The notes: a model not told the origin generated them from the letters alone. A DNA stretch of 64,000 nucleotides from Sulfomarinibacter sp963733915 (GCA_963733915.1 CAVTEP010000011.1:620001-684000); one strand, 5' to 3'; positions 1 to 8,962 are shown, counted from the stretch's first letter. Made by a program: numbers and translations.

Positions 1-123
1 CCAGCCGGTGGGCGCGAGGCCCGCCGAATTGACATCGACGCGGTCGCCGCCGAGCGTGCGCGCGATCGTCTCGGCCATCGGTGAACGGCAGCTGTTGCCG
101 ATGCAGAAAAAGAGAATGGACAA
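1..123 (-). CDS. Low-molecular-weight protein tyrosine phosphatase / arsenate reductase family, N-terminal fragment
   Basis: Only the first 41 codons lie in the window; the rest is beyond position 1. The reverse-strand reading begins LSILFFCIGNSCRSPMAE, which carries the C-x-G-N-S-C-R-S P-loop of the LMW-PTP/ArsC fold. The first cysteine of that loop is the family nucleophile, and the family hydrolyses phosphotyrosine or reduces arsenate. I chose a TTG start at 123 because a GGAAGG ribosome site lies 8 bases upstream; a GTG at 132 is in frame but sits almost on top of that site. The substrate cannot be decided from the fragment. The gene is divergent from the hypothetical gene at 210. Confidence 0.8.
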   Translation of the reverse strand, partial: MSILFFCIGNSCRSPMAETIARTLGGDRVDVNSAGLAPTGW

Positions 124-209
124 CCTGCGCACCTTCCGATTGTAGTGCCTTCCAATTGACCGCAAACGCCCTTCGCGATAGCCTTGAATATGGAGGGGAT
201 CGACCACCT

Positions 210-902
210 GTGGTACTGACTGGGTTCAACACCGACATCAAGCACTCGGGCACCACGTATCACGTGCAGACCGAAGACAAAGGGCGCGCAAACCCGCTCG
301 TGGAATCGCTCGTCTACACGAGCGGCGAGATCCTTTACTCCAGGCGCACTCCGTACCACGACCTCGTGGAACAAAACGTTGATCGTGAAGCTATCGCCAC
401 GTTGATGGAGAGGCAACATCGCGCGATTGTCGATGCAGTCCAGATTGGCGGCGTCGCGCGGCTCACCGGCGAGGTCGAGATCGCGAACGACGACGACACC
501 ACGATCAGCCGTCGCGAGGAGCCCCCCGCGGCCCGGGTTGGGAGCGAACCGTCGCTCGACCAGGTAATCCTCGACTATCTCGAGGCACAACGCGGGCAAG
601 CCCACCTCATCCTGCGGGCTGCGATCGACCACGATTTTCCCTATGGCACGACAGCTGCGATCAGCGTGACCGCGGTGGACTCCCTCGATCACGCCCCGCA
701 GGCGGGAGTCAAGATTTCGGTGCTTTTCAAGTCAACCGCCGAACCGCGGCGCTTAGTGCTTGCCGAGGGCGAAACCGGCGGAGACGGCTCCTTTACTGGG
801 GAGGCGGCGGTGCCGCCTTTCGCCGGCGGCACTTCGGCGGTCGTGATAACTGCCGAATCCGACCTCGGGCGATCGGAAATGAAGCACCTGGTTCACAAGT
901 GA
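210..902 (+). CDS. Conserved hypothetical protein
   Basis: This 230-residue soluble protein has no recognised domain. It begins near MVLTGFNTDIKHSG and keeps the phrase YHVQTEDKG; from memory this N-terminus is shared by hypothetical proteins of Acidobacteriota and related Gram-negatives. The C-terminal half (about residues 150-230) looks like a beta-rich, Ig-like module. No signal peptide is visible. The longer frame back to 81 overlaps the divergent phosphatase gene and has a Cys/Arg-rich, non-homologous look. I therefore placed the start at the GTG at 210, which follows a GGAGGGG site at 192-198. Function is unknown. Confidence 0.65.
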   Translation: MVLTGFNTDIKHSGTTYHVQTEDKGRANPLVESLVYTSGEILYSRRTPYHDLVEQNVDREAIATLMERQHRAIVDAVQIGGVARLTGEVEIANDDDTTISRREEPPAARVGSEPSLDQVILDYLEAQRGQAHLILRAAIDHDFPYGTTAAISVTAVDSLDHAPQAGVKISVLFKSTAEPRRLVLAEGETGGDGSFTGEAAVPPFAGGTSAVVITAESDLGRSEMKHLVHK

Positions 903-903
903 G

Positions 904-937
904 AATTAGGAATTAGGAATTCGGAATTCGGAATTCC
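904..937 (+). repeat. Short tandem 7-bp repeat (AATTAGG/AATTCGG)
   Basis: Five consecutive 7-base units read AATTAGG twice, AATTCGG twice, then AATTCC. They start directly after the stop of the hypothetical gene. The AT-rich tract stands out from the GC-rich surroundings. The second half contains GAATTC palindromes, so short hairpins are possible. No function is evident. Confidence 0.7.
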
Positions 938-1015
938 AACCCACCGTCCCCACTTTCCCGTCCTGATCAGCCCCAGTGCGCATCCTCGGGCTCGGAACCG
1001 TGCGCCGGAAAGGGC

Positions 1016-1044
1016 TTGCCCACCGCTCCTTTTTTCCGTATAGT
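1016..1044 (+). promoter_or_regulatory. Sigma-70-like promoter of the tRNA pair
   Basis: A TTGCCC -35 (1016-1021) is separated by exactly 17 bases from a TATAGT -10 (1039-1044). Transcription would start near 1051, just before tRNA-Lys at 1058. The spacer contains a run of six T residues. Spacing and position make it a convincing tRNA promoter. Confidence 0.65.
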
Positions 1045-1057
1045 GACCGATGGTCGT

Positions 1058-1133
1058 GGGCCGTTAGCTCAATTGGCAGAGCAAGTGACTCTTAATCACT
1101 AGGTTGGAGGTTCGATTCCTCCACGGCTCACCA
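1058..1133 (+). tRNA. tRNA-Lys (CUU)
   Basis: The cloverleaf is complete: acceptor stem GGGCCGT pairs with ACGGCTC and includes one G-T pair. The anticodon stem AGTGA/TCACT carries the loop CTCTTAA, giving anticodon CTT at 1091-1093. The T-arm contains GGTTCGATTCC. The discriminator is A and CCA is encoded at 1131-1133. It is the first gene of a two-tRNA transcript. Confidence 0.95.
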
Positions 1134-1144
1134 GCATCCCTACC

Positions 1145-1231
1145 GCGAAAGTGGCGGAACTGGCAGACGCGCGAGACTTAGGATCTCGTGGGGATACCCC
1201 CGTGGGGGTTCGAGTCCCCCCTTTCGCACCA
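1145..1231 (+). tRNA. tRNA-Leu (UAG)
   Basis: This is an 87-base class II tRNA. Acceptor stem GCGAAAG pairs with CTTTCGC. The anticodon stem CGAGA/TCTCG encloses CTTAGGA, giving anticodon TAG at 1179-1181. A long variable arm follows (GTGGGGATACCCCCGT region). The T-arm is GGGGGTTCGAGTCCCCC, and CCA is encoded at 1229-1231. It lies 11 bases after tRNA-Lys and 35 bases before tig. Confidence 0.95.
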
Positions 1232-1266
1232 GCCCGAAAATTCCTCGATCCCGCTGGAGACGCCAC

Positions 1267-2550
1267 ATGCCCTACTCAGTAACACAACGAGCAAACCACA
1301 CCATCGAGGTCTCCGCCCACCTCGAACCGGAGGTTGTGAGCCGCGAGCGCGACGGCATTGTCCGTAACATTCGCCGCAAGGCGCGAGTTCCCGGATTTCG
1401 CCCCGGCAAAGCTCCCGATGTCGCGGTGCGCGCGCGCTATGCCGACGAGATTCGCGATGAGCTCAAAGACCACCTCACCGGTCTGTTATGGCAAGAGGTC
1501 TTTGACGGTGAGAAGGACATCGACCCGCTCACCAACCCACAGGTTCGCGATCTCGATTTCGGCGCCGACGGCGGGTTCTCATTCACTGCCGAGCTCGAGG
1601 TGCGGCCGCATTATGACCTTGTCGAGCTCGGCTCGCTCGACCTCCCCGAAGTTCCCACGGAGGTCAGCGACCAGGAGATCGATGGCGAGCTCGCCAAGGT
1701 TCAGGAGGAGCAGGCGTTGTGGGAGCCGGCCGAAGGCGAAGCAGCCGCCGATGGGATGCTTGTCGAGGTCGATCTCGAGGGCCGCGTTGAGGGAACAGAT
1801 GACGAGCCGTACAGCGAGCAGGACGCCCGCTTCGTGATCGGCTCGGACGCGGTCCCGGCCGAGGTCAACGAAGCGCTCCAGGGCGCAAGAGTGGGCGACA
1901 AGCGCATCGCCACCAAGGTCCTTCCGGAGGACCTCGAGGATTCATCCAGGGCCGGCAAACCCGTCAACTACACAGTCAAGGTCAAGGCGCTCAAACGCAA
2001 GGTTTTGCCTGAAATCGACGATGACCTTGCGACCACCCTCGGGCTGGAATCCCTGGTTGCGCTGCGCGAACGCATCGCCACTGTGCTCGAGCGCCAGAAG
2101 CGAGAACAGCGGCGGACGGCCTGGCGGCGGTTCATCCTCGATCATCTCGAGGAAGGCATCGAAAAAGCCGAACTTCCGTCGTCGCTGGTACAGTCAACAT
2201 TGCGCGAACAACTTGACCGCTACGCTTACACTCTCGCAATGCAGGGTGTCGACGTCGACCCCGAGAAGATCAACTGGCAGGAGATTGCCGCCAAGGCGGA
2301 CCCGGCGGCGCGCCAGGAAGTGCTCGATATACTCATTCTCGAGCAACTGGCGGAGAAGTGGGATATGAAAGTGCCCGAGGCCGAGGTCGACGCCTACATC
2401 GCCGCCGAGGCCGCGCGTCGAGAGGTGCCGCCGGCCGAACACAAGGCCAACCTGGCTGCAGAACACAAGCTGGAGCGCATTCGAAATGCTGCGCGCATTG
2501 CCGCGACGGTGGACGAAATGATCCGTCGCGCCGGCGGGGAGGTGGAGTGA
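1267..2550 (+). CDS. tig: Trigger factor, ribosome-associated chaperone and prolyl isomerase
   Basis: The 427-residue protein has the normal trigger-factor length and layout. The N-terminal ribosome-docking domain carries the signature GFRPGKAP at residues 43-50. An FKBP-type PPIase domain follows (about 155-240, with the ADGMLVEVDLEGRV strand), then the long helical C-terminal chaperone arms. Trigger factor binds nascent chains at the exit tunnel in the cytoplasm. It precedes clpP and clpX, the classic tig-clpP-clpX-lon order, so folding and degradation genes share one locus. Its TGA stop overlaps the clpP ATG by one base. A GGAG ribosome site precedes the ATG. Confidence 0.96.
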   Translation: MPYSVTQRANHTIEVSAHLEPEVVSRERDGIVRNIRRKARVPGFRPGKAPDVAVRARYADEIRDELKDHLTGLLWQEVFDGEKDIDPLTNPQVRDLDFGADGGFSFTAELEVRPHYDLVELGSLDLPEVPTEVSDQEIDGELAKVQEEQALWEPAEGEAAADGMLVEVDLEGRVEGTDDEPYSEQDARFVIGSDAVPAEVNEALQGARVGDKRIATKVLPEDLEDSSRAGKPVNYTVKVKALKRKVLPEIDDDLATTLGLESLVALRERIATVLERQKREQRRTAWRRFILDHLEEGIEKAELPSSLVQSTLREQLDRYAYTLAMQGVDVDPEKINWQEIAAKADPAARQEVLDILILEQLAEKWDMKVPEAEVDAYIAAEAARREVPPAEHKANLAAEHKLERIRNAARIAATVDEMIRRAGGEVE

Positions 2551-3158
2551 TGTTGGTACCGATAGTCGTAGAGCAGACCAGTCGTGGAGAGCGGGCCTAC
2601 GATATCTACTCGCGGCTTCTGAAGGACAGTGTCATTTTCCTCGGCACCGCCATCGACGACCAGGTGGCGTCGCTGGTCATCGCACAGCTGCTGTTTCTCG
2701 AAGCGGAGAAGCCGGAAAAGGACATCTATCTCTACATCAACTCGCCAGGCGGCTCTACCACCGCCGGTCTGGCGATTTACGACACGATGCAGTACGTTAA
2801 ACCCGACGTCGCAACCATTGCCCTGGGGCAGGCGGCATCGATGGGGGCGGTATTGCTGGCGGGTGGGGCTCAGGGCAAGCGATTCGCGCTGCCGCACAGC
2901 CGCGTTCTCCTCCACCAGCCGCTGATGGCAGGTCTCCAAGGCCAGGCGTCGGACATCGACATCCACGCCAAGGACATCGTGCGGGTGCGGCAACGTATCG
3001 AAGCGATTCTGGCCAAGCACACCGGCCAGCCGATCGAGAGAATCCACGACGACTCGGATCGCGACTTCATCCTCGAATCCGAGGCCGCCCTGGAATACGG
3101 GCTCGTCGACAAGATCATTGTTTCCAGAGAGAACGACTTGGACGTCGGTGCCCGGTGA
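2550..3158 (+). CDS. clpP: ATP-dependent Clp protease proteolytic subunit
   Basis: The 202-residue serine peptidase forms the tetradecameric barrel that degrades substrates unfolded by ClpX. The catalytic Ser97 (in AASMGA), His122 (in LLHQP) and an Asp near residue 172 (DRDF) are all present, as is the GRAYDIYSRLL-type N-terminal region (as ERAYDIYSRLL). The start is the ATG at 2550, which overlaps the tig stop as TGATG; a longer in-frame extension upstream is only tig in another frame. There is no long propeptide. It sits 36 bases before clpX. Confidence 0.97.
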   Translation: MLVPIVVEQTSRGERAYDIYSRLLKDSVIFLGTAIDDQVASLVIAQLLFLEAEKPEKDIYLYINSPGGSTTAGLAIYDTMQYVKPDVATIALGQAASMGAVLLAGGAQGKRFALPHSRVLLHQPLMAGLQGQASDIDIHAKDIVRVRQRIEAILAKHTGQPIERIHDDSDRDFILESEAALEYGLVDKIIVSRENDLDVGAR

Positions 3159-3170
3159 GGCGGCATTTGT

Positions 3171-3178
3171 TATACAAT
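3171..3178 (+). promoter_or_regulatory. Possible -10 element ahead of clpX
   Basis: The sequence TATACAAT (containing TACAAT, 5 of 6 to TATAAT) is an AT-rich island in the clpP-clpX spacer. It would give clpX its own start point. No good -35 is found at 16-18 bases, so it is only a candidate. Confidence 0.3.
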
Positions 3179-3194
3179 GGTGTGAGGAGGACCG

Positions 3195-4430
3195 ATGGCC
3201 CAGCGCGACGGTGACATGCTGCGTTGCAGCTTCTGCGGCAAAAGCCAGCATGAAGTGCGGAAGCTCATCGCCGGGCCCACGGTCTACATCTGCAACGAGT
3301 GTGTCGAGGTCTGCCTCGACATCATCGCCGAGGACCGCGTTCACGAAGCAAAGACTCGAGACCAGGTCCTGCCAAAACCACACGAGATCAAGGCCCACCT
3401 TGACGAGTACGTGATCGGCCAGGAGGGGGCCAAGAAGAAGCTTTCGGTCGCGGTCTACAACCACTACCGGCGGATCGAGTATCACTCCGGTCGAAAACGC
3501 AATGACATCGAGCTCACCAAGTCCAACATTCTCCTCATTGGGCCGACCGGGACCGGAAAGACCCTTCTCGCGCAAACGCTGGCGCGGCAGCTCCAAGTGC
3601 CGTTCACGATCGTCGATGCTACGACTCTAACGGAGGCCGGCTACGTCGGTGAGGATGTCGAGAACATCCTCCTTCGCCTCTACCAGGCAGCGGGCGGAGA
3701 CCGCGAGGCCGCGGAGCGGGGCATCGTCTACGTCGACGAGATCGACAAGGTGGCTCGCAAATCCGAAAATCCCTCCATTACCCGTGATGTCTCGGGAGAG
3801 GGCGTGCAGCAGGCGTTGCTCAAAATCCTCGAGGGAACGATCGCCAACGTCCCCCCGCAGGGTGGGCGCAAGCACCCCCACCAGGAATTCCTGCAGATCG
3901 ACACAACCAACATTCTCTTCATTTGCGGTGGCGCGTTCGTCGGTCTCGACGAGGTCATTGCTGAACGCCTCAACCAGAAACGGCTTGGCTTCGGCGTCGA
4001 TCTCGGTGGCAACCGCACCGGTTCCTCGGAGCTGCTGGCTCTGGTCCACCCCGAAGACCTCATTCGCTATGGGATGATTCCCGAATTCGTCGGCCGCATC
4101 CCGGTCGTTGCCAACCTCCACGAGCTCGACCACGAGGCGCTGGTGCGAATTCTGACCGAGCCCCGCAACTGCCTGGTTCGGCAATACCAGACCATTCTTT
4201 CCTTTGAGGGCGTTGATCTCACGTTTACCGCCGACGCCCTCGATGCCGTCGCCGAGGAGGCGCTCAGCCGCAAGGTGGGAGCCCGTGGGCTGCGCATCAT
4301 TCTTGAAGAACTGATGCTCGACATCATGTATCAGATTCCGTCGTTACCCGAGCTCAAGGAGCTGGTCATTACGCAGGAGGTGGTGGAACGTCGCGTGCCG
4401 CCCCTGCCCGTTGTCCGCAAGGTCAGTTAG
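3195..4430 (+). CDS. clpX: Clp protease ATP-binding unfoldase ClpX
   Basis: The 411-residue AAA+ unfoldase recognises tagged substrates and feeds them to ClpP. The N-terminal zinc-binding domain has both Cys pairs (CSFCGK near residue 12 and CNECVEVC near 34). The AAA+ domain has Walker A GPTGTGKT, Walker B IVYVDEIDK, a GYVGEDVE pore-1 type loop and the C-terminal small domain. The IGF-type ClpP loop is represented by RLGFGVD. A strong AGGAGG site lies before the ATG. An inverted repeat separates it from lon. Confidence 0.97.
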   Translation: MAQRDGDMLRCSFCGKSQHEVRKLIAGPTVYICNECVEVCLDIIAEDRVHEAKTRDQVLPKPHEIKAHLDEYVIGQEGAKKKLSVAVYNHYRRIEYHSGRKRNDIELTKSNILLIGPTGTGKTLLAQTLARQLQVPFTIVDATTLTEAGYVGEDVENILLRLYQAAGGDREAAERGIVYVDEIDKVARKSENPSITRDVSGEGVQQALLKILEGTIANVPPQGGRKHPHQEFLQIDTTNILFICGGAFVGLDEVIAERLNQKRLGFGVDLGGNRTGSSELLALVHPEDLIRYGMIPEFVGRIPVVANLHELDHEALVRILTEPRNCLVRQYQTILSFEGVDLTFTADALDAVAEEALSRKVGARGLRIILEELMLDIMYQIPSLPELKELVITQEVVERRVPPLPVVRKVS

Positions 4431-4439
4431 AATCGAGCC

Positions 4440-4458
4440 CGGTCGGTCGCACCGACCG
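4440..4458 (+). repeat. Inverted repeat between clpX and lon
   Basis: CGGTCGGT and ACCGACCG form a perfect 8-bp stem around a CGC loop, 11 bases after the clpX stop. No T run follows, so it is not a classic intrinsic terminator. It could be a Rho-dependent pause, an mRNA-stabilising hairpin or an operator for lon. It does not match the CIRCE element. Confidence 0.6.
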
Positions 4459-4499
4459 AACTCGAGGTAAAAACCCTCACATTCAAAAGAGCCCATATC

Positions 4500-6899
4500 A
4501 TGACTTCAAAATCCTCAATCGTTCAGCTGCCCGCGGTTCCACTGCGGGACATGGTGGTCTACCCACACATGATGGCGCCTTTCGTGGTCGGCCGGAGGCC
4601 CTCGGTCGTGGCCCTCGAGCGCGCCCTGGGCCGGCCCGACAAACAGATCTTCCTCGCAACCCAGCGCGATCCGAAGGTCGATGAACCCGGCGGAGAGGAC
4701 ATCCACCGTTTGGGTGTGATCGCGAGGGTGGTACAACACCTGCAGCTGGCCTCGGGCAACATCAAGGTCATGGTGGAGGGACTGAGCCGAGCGCGATTGC
4801 TGGACATGGCGGACGAGGACGGATGCCTTGTTGCACGGGTCGAGCGGCTCCGCGTTCAGGTTCCTGACGACGACACCATCGCGAACTACATGGCGCAACT
4901 GGTGGAGCTTTTCAAGGAGTACGCCAAGCTTTCCCACCACCTTTCGGCCGAGGGAGTACTTGCCTCACTGCAGACCGAAGATCCGGACCAGTTCGCGGAC
5001 ATTCTCGCGGCTCACCTGTCGCAGCCGACGGCGGAGAAACAGAATCTCCTCGAGATTCTCAACCCGCTCGACCGCTTACAGCGTCTCCACGATCTGCTCG
5101 ATATGGAGATCGAGAAGCTGAACATCGATCGCCGCATCTCGTCGCGAGTCAAGAAACAGATGGAAAAGGCGCAGCGCGAGTATTACCTTTCGGAAAAGAT
5201 CAAGGCGATCAATGAAGAACTCGGCCGGACCGACAACACCGAGGAACTTGATGAACTCAAGAAACAAGTCGAAGACTCAGGCATGAGCAAGGAGGCGAAG
5301 GAGAAGGCGGAGATCGAGATTCGCCGCCTCGAGGGAATGCCGCCGGTGTCCGCGGAGGCCGGGGTCTCCCGAAATTACGTCGATTGGCTGCTCGCGGTGC
5401 CGTGGCGCAAGGCGTCACGTGAGATCCGCGACATCGGGCGCGCGCAAACGGTGCTGCACGAAGACCACTACGGTCTCGAAAAGATCAAAGACCGAATTCT
5501 CGAGTTCTTGGCGGTGCGTCAGTTGGTGCGGAAGACGACGGGCACGATCCTCTGCTTTGCCGGTCCGCCCGGAACCGGCAAGACCTCACTCGCGCGTTCG
5601 ATTGCTCGCGCCACCGGCCGCAACTTCGTCCGTCTATCACTCGGTGGGGTCCGCGACGAGGCAGAAATCCGAGGCCATCGGCGGACATATATCGGCGCGT
5701 TTCCAGGTCAGATCATCCAGATGATGCGCAAGGCCGGCACCGTCAATCCGGTGCTGCTGCTGGACGAGGTCGACAAGATGGCGGCCGACTTTCGCGGTGA
5801 CCCGGCCGGCGCCCTGCTCGAGGTCCTCGATCCGGAACAGAACCACACCTTTCACGACCATTACCTCGATGTCGAGTACGATCTGTCGAAGGTCTTCTTC
5901 ATCTGCACCGCCAACGTGACCCACTCGATCCCACCGGCCCTGCTTGATCGCATGGAGGTCATCCAGCTGTCCGGATACACCCATCAGGAAAAAATGGAGA
6001 TCGCCCGCCAGTTCCTGGTGCCGCGGCAGGTCGAGAAACACGGTCTCAAGCGGTTCAAGGTCGAATTCGCCAGCGAGTCGCTGATGCTACTGATCGAACG
6101 CTATACGCGCGAGGCTGGGGTTCGCAACCTCGAGCGCGAGATCGCATCGATCTGTCGCAAGCTCGCGCGCCGGGTACTGACGCAGAAGTCCCGAAAGACG
6201 GCTTCCATCATTGTCGAACACGACACAATCGGCGAGCTTCTCGGCAAACCCCGATTCCGGAAGCAGCGCCGCGAGCAGAACCCGGAGGTCGGGGCGGCGC
6301 CGGGTCTCGCATGGACCCAGGTGGGTGGAGAGCTCCTGCTGACCGAAACCACCCTCATGCGGGGGAAGGGCCAGCTCACCCTCACCGGTCAGCTCGGCGA
6401 TGTGATGCAGGAGTCGGCGCGGGCTGCACTTTCCTTTGTGCGCTCGCGAGCCGAGATGCTCGGAATCGACACCGAGGTCTTCGAGAAGACCGATATCCAC
6501 GTGCACGTGCCCGAGGGCGCGATTCCCAAGGACGGCCCGTCAGCGGGAATCACGATGGCCACCGCCCTCGTCTCGTCTTTCACCAACACGCCGGTCCGAG
6601 TCGACGTCGCGATGACCGGCGAGATTACTCTCCGCGGCTACGTGCTGCCGGTTGGCGGTATCAAAGAGAAGGTCCTTGCCGCATACCGCGCCGGGATCCG
6701 AGAGCTGATCATGCCCGAAGAAAACGAGAAAGACCTCGAGGACATACTCGAGGACGTACGAGAAGAAATCACTTTCCACTTTGTCAGCCACATGGACGAG
6801 GTGCTCCGTCATTCTCTCGTTGGTTCTGTGGACCCTGAGGTCGCCGCACAGAGCGGCGACCCGGAGGCGAGATTGAATTCGCCGCCGCTTGCTCATTGA
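4500..6899 (+). CDS. lon: ATP-dependent Lon protease
   Basis: The 799-residue, LonA-type protein has an N-terminal substrate-binding domain that starts with QLPAVPLRDMVVYPHM. A coiled region precedes the AAA+ domain with Walker A GPPGTGKTSLA. The C-terminal peptidase domain has catalytic Ser681 (PKDGPSAG) and Lys724 (GGIKEK), the Lon Ser-Lys dyad. It degrades misfolded and short-lived regulatory proteins in the cytoplasm. Its stop codon overlaps the TTG start of engB by four bases (TTGA), so the two are probably coupled. Confidence 0.97.
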   Translation: MTSKSSIVQLPAVPLRDMVVYPHMMAPFVVGRRPSVVALERALGRPDKQIFLATQRDPKVDEPGGEDIHRLGVIARVVQHLQLASGNIKVMVEGLSRARLLDMADEDGCLVARVERLRVQVPDDDTIANYMAQLVELFKEYAKLSHHLSAEGVLASLQTEDPDQFADILAAHLSQPTAEKQNLLEILNPLDRLQRLHDLLDMEIEKLNIDRRISSRVKKQMEKAQREYYLSEKIKAINEELGRTDNTEELDELKKQVEDSGMSKEAKEKAEIEIRRLEGMPPVSAEAGVSRNYVDWLLAVPWRKASREIRDIGRAQTVLHEDHYGLEKIKDRILEFLAVRQLVRKTTGTILCFAGPPGTGKTSLARSIARATGRNFVRLSLGGVRDEAEIRGHRRTYIGAFPGQIIQMMRKAGTVNPVLLLDEVDKMAADFRGDPAGALLEVLDPEQNHTFHDHYLDVEYDLSKVFFICTANVTHSIPPALLDRMEVIQLSGYTHQEKMEIARQFLVPRQVEKHGLKRFKVEFASESLMLLIERYTREAGVRNLEREIASICRKLARRVLTQKSRKTASIIVEHDTIGELLGKPRFRKQRREQNPEVGAAPGLAWTQVGGELLLTETTLMRGKGQLTLTGQLGDVMQESARAALSFVRSRAEMLGIDTEVFEKTDIHVHVPEGAIPKDGPSAGITMATALVSSFTNTPVRVDVAMTGEITLRGYVLPVGGIKEKVLAAYRAGIRELIMPEENEKDLEDILEDVREEITFHFVSHMDEVLRHSLVGSVDPEVAAQSGDPEARLNSPPLAH

Positions 6900-7507
6900 G
6901 TTTTTTGGAAATCACCGAGGTCAGCTTTCGGGGGGCGGCGCTTCGATCCACGGATCGGCCGCAGGAGTGGTTCCCCCAGGTAGCGGTGGCCGGTCGTTCA
7001 AACGTCGGCAAATCGAGTCTCCTCAACTGGCTTTTCAAGCAGTCGTTGGCGCGGGTCGCCAAGGCGCCTGGAAAGACGAGGACCCTGAACTTTTTTCTCA
7101 TCAACCGCTCGTTTTACCTCGTCGACCTGCCCGGATACGGTTACGCAAAGGTCGGCCGACAGCTGCGAGAGGAGTGGGGGCGAGAGGTTGGCGACTACAT
7201 CGCTGCCGAGGAAAGGATCGCTGGCGTCGTGTCTTTGATCGACATCCGTCATGGGTTGACCTCGCGCGACAGGGATTTGCAGGAGCTCCTGCTGGCCGCA
7301 GGAAGGGAGCGCCAGGTGATTCTGACCAAGTCCGACAAGGTCGGCCGAGGCAACTGCGCACGGATGAAGCAAATCGTGCAGCGCGATCTCGCTCTGCAGG
7401 TACCGCCGATGGCGATCAGCGTGCGCACCGGCGAGGGACGAGGCGAGCTGCTGGCGAGCATCGATGACATGATCACGCGCTGGAGAACACAGCATCGGAG
7501 AGACTGA
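6896..7507 (+). CDS. engB: Ribosome-biogenesis GTPase EngB/YsxC
   Basis: The 203-residue GTPase is needed for assembly of the large ribosomal subunit. It has the P-loop GRSNVGKSS, switch residues GKTRTLNFF, the G3 motif DLPGYGYAKV and the G4 motif TKSDK. The start is a TTG at 6896 inside the lon stop (TTGA). That start is unusual but keeps the normal EngB N-terminus, and no good ATG alternative exists. The gene ends one base before the rho ATG, so lon-engB-rho reads as one operon. Confidence 0.93.
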   Translation: MSFLEITEVSFRGAALRSTDRPQEWFPQVAVAGRSNVGKSSLLNWLFKQSLARVAKAPGKTRTLNFFLINRSFYLVDLPGYGYAKVGRQLREEWGREVGDYIAAEERIAGVVSLIDIRHGLTSRDRDLQELLLAAGRERQVILTKSDKVGRGNCARMKQIVQRDLALQVPPMAISVRTGEGRGELLASIDDMITRWRTQHRRD

Positions 7508-7508
7508 A

Positions 7509-8873
7509 ATGGGAACCAAGAAAAAGCCGAACGACAACAAGGAAGAAGCGGTCGTCATCCCCCTTGACCTCGAGGAGGAGATTGAGCAGTACGAACAGTC
7601 TTCCGACAGCGCCCCGCGCGGCCGCCTCGATCTCAAGCAGATGAAAGAGATGAGCATCAGCCAGCTGAGCGCGGTCGCCAAGGAGTTCGGAGTTGAAAAC
7701 CCCGCCGGGATGCGCCGCCAAGATCTCGTTTTCTCTATTCTCCAGCATCAGACCGAAGCCGAAGGTCTCATCTTCGGAGAGGGGGTTCTCGAGGTTCTGC
7801 CGGAGGGCTTCGGGTTCCTTCGCGCGCCCGAATACAACTATCTCCCCGGGCCGGATGACATTTATGTTTCCCCGTCACAAATCCGGCGCTTCAACCTGCA
7901 CACCGGCGATACCGTGTCGGGTCAGATTCGACCGCCAAAGGAGGGCGAGCGGTACTTCGCGCTCATCAAAGTGGAGGCGATCAACTTCGAACCGCCCGAG
8001 GTGGCGATGGAAAAGGTCCACTTCGACAATCTGACGCCGCTCTATCCCCAGGACTGGCTCAGGCTCGAGGTTCCGGACAACATGACCGCGCGGGTCATGG
8101 ATCTCGTCACACCACTGGGCAAAGGGCAACGAGGGCTGTTGGTGGCGCCGCCGAGGACCGGCAAGACCATGATGTTGCAGGCGATTGCAAACTCCATCAC
8201 GACGAACGACCCCGAGGTGACTCTGATCGTGCTCCTCATCGATGAGCGCCCCGAAGAGGTCACCGACATGCAGCGCTCGGTGGCCGGCGAGGTCATCTCC
8301 TCGACCTTCGATGAGCCTGCGACACGCCACGTTCAGGTGGCTGAAATGGTGATCGAAAAGGCCAAGCGACTGGTCGAGCACAAGCGGGATGTGGTCATCC
8401 TTCTCGATTCGATCACCCGCCTGGCGCGAGCCTACAATACGGTCGTGCCGCCCTCTGGCAAGGTGTTGTCGGGCGGTGTCGACTCCAACGCGCTGCAGAA
8501 ACCAAAGCGGTTCTTCGGTGCAGCGCGAAACATCGAGGAGGGGGGCAGCCTGACCATCGTCGGCACCGCCCTGATCGATACCGGATCGCGTATGGACGAC
8601 GTGATCTTCGAGGAGTTCAAGGGGACCGGCAACATGGAGGTCCATCTCGACCGCAAGCTCGTTGAGCGGCGGGTATTCCCCTCGATTGACATTCATAAAT
8701 CCGGGACCCGGAAGGAAGAGCTGCTGATCGGCGAGTGGGAGCTTCGGCGCATCTGGGTCCTGCGCAAGGTGCTGTCGTCGCTGTCCCCGGTGGAGGCGAT
8801 GGAGCTGCTCATCGAGCGATTGTCGAAGACCGAAACCAACGCCGAGTTTCTCGAAGCGATGTCGCAGGGCTAG
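7509..8873 (+). CDS. rho: Transcription termination factor Rho
   Basis: The 454-residue hexameric RNA helicase ends transcription at unstructured C-rich RNA. The Rho N-terminal helical domain begins near residue 40 (LKQMKEMSISQLSAVAKEFG). The cold-shock RNA-binding fold contains GFGFLR. The RecA-type ATPase has Walker A PPRTGKTMM, the DERPEEVTDM segment and the Q/R-loop regions. A charged N-terminal extension of about 40 residues (rich in Lys, Glu and Asp) precedes the conserved part and makes it longer than E. coli Rho (419). Few intrinsic terminators are visible in the window, which suits heavy use of Rho. Confidence 0.97.
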   Translation: MGTKKKPNDNKEEAVVIPLDLEEEIEQYEQSSDSAPRGRLDLKQMKEMSISQLSAVAKEFGVENPAGMRRQDLVFSILQHQTEAEGLIFGEGVLEVLPEGFGFLRAPEYNYLPGPDDIYVSPSQIRRFNLHTGDTVSGQIRPPKEGERYFALIKVEAINFEPPEVAMEKVHFDNLTPLYPQDWLRLEVPDNMTARVMDLVTPLGKGQRGLLVAPPRTGKTMMLQAIANSITTNDPEVTLIVLLIDERPEEVTDMQRSVAGEVISSTFDEPATRHVQVAEMVIEKAKRLVEHKRDVVILLDSITRLARAYNTVVPPSGKVLSGGVDSNALQKPKRFFGAARNIEEGGSLTIVGTALIDTGSRMDDVIFEEFKGTGNMEVHLDRKLVERRVFPSIDIHKSGTRKEELLIGEWELRRIWVLRKVLSSLSPVEAMELLIERLSKTETNAEFLEAMSQG

Positions 8874-8893
8874 CAATTCGCTGCGCGAATTGC
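8873..8893 (+). repeat. Hairpin just after rho
   Basis: GCAATTCGC and GCGAATTGC form a perfect 9-bp stem with a TGC loop, starting at the last base of the rho stop codon. No T tract follows. It may protect the rho mRNA 3' end or act as a weak terminator. Confidence 0.65.
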
Positions 8894-8962
8894 GATTTGG
8901 GAACACAAATGCCCACCGCAGCGCTTACTCTCATATGAAGACTTCCTCGAAACGGATCATCC

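Noticed and set aside
2394..3596. 400-codon minus-strand frame opposite clpP and clpX
   Set aside because: It covers two well-supported genes and has no recognisable motifs; a GC-driven shadow.
4440..4458. CIRCE-type heat-shock operator before lon
   Set aside because: The inverted repeat does not match TTAGCACTC-N9-GAGTGCTAA; kept only as an unlabelled hairpin.
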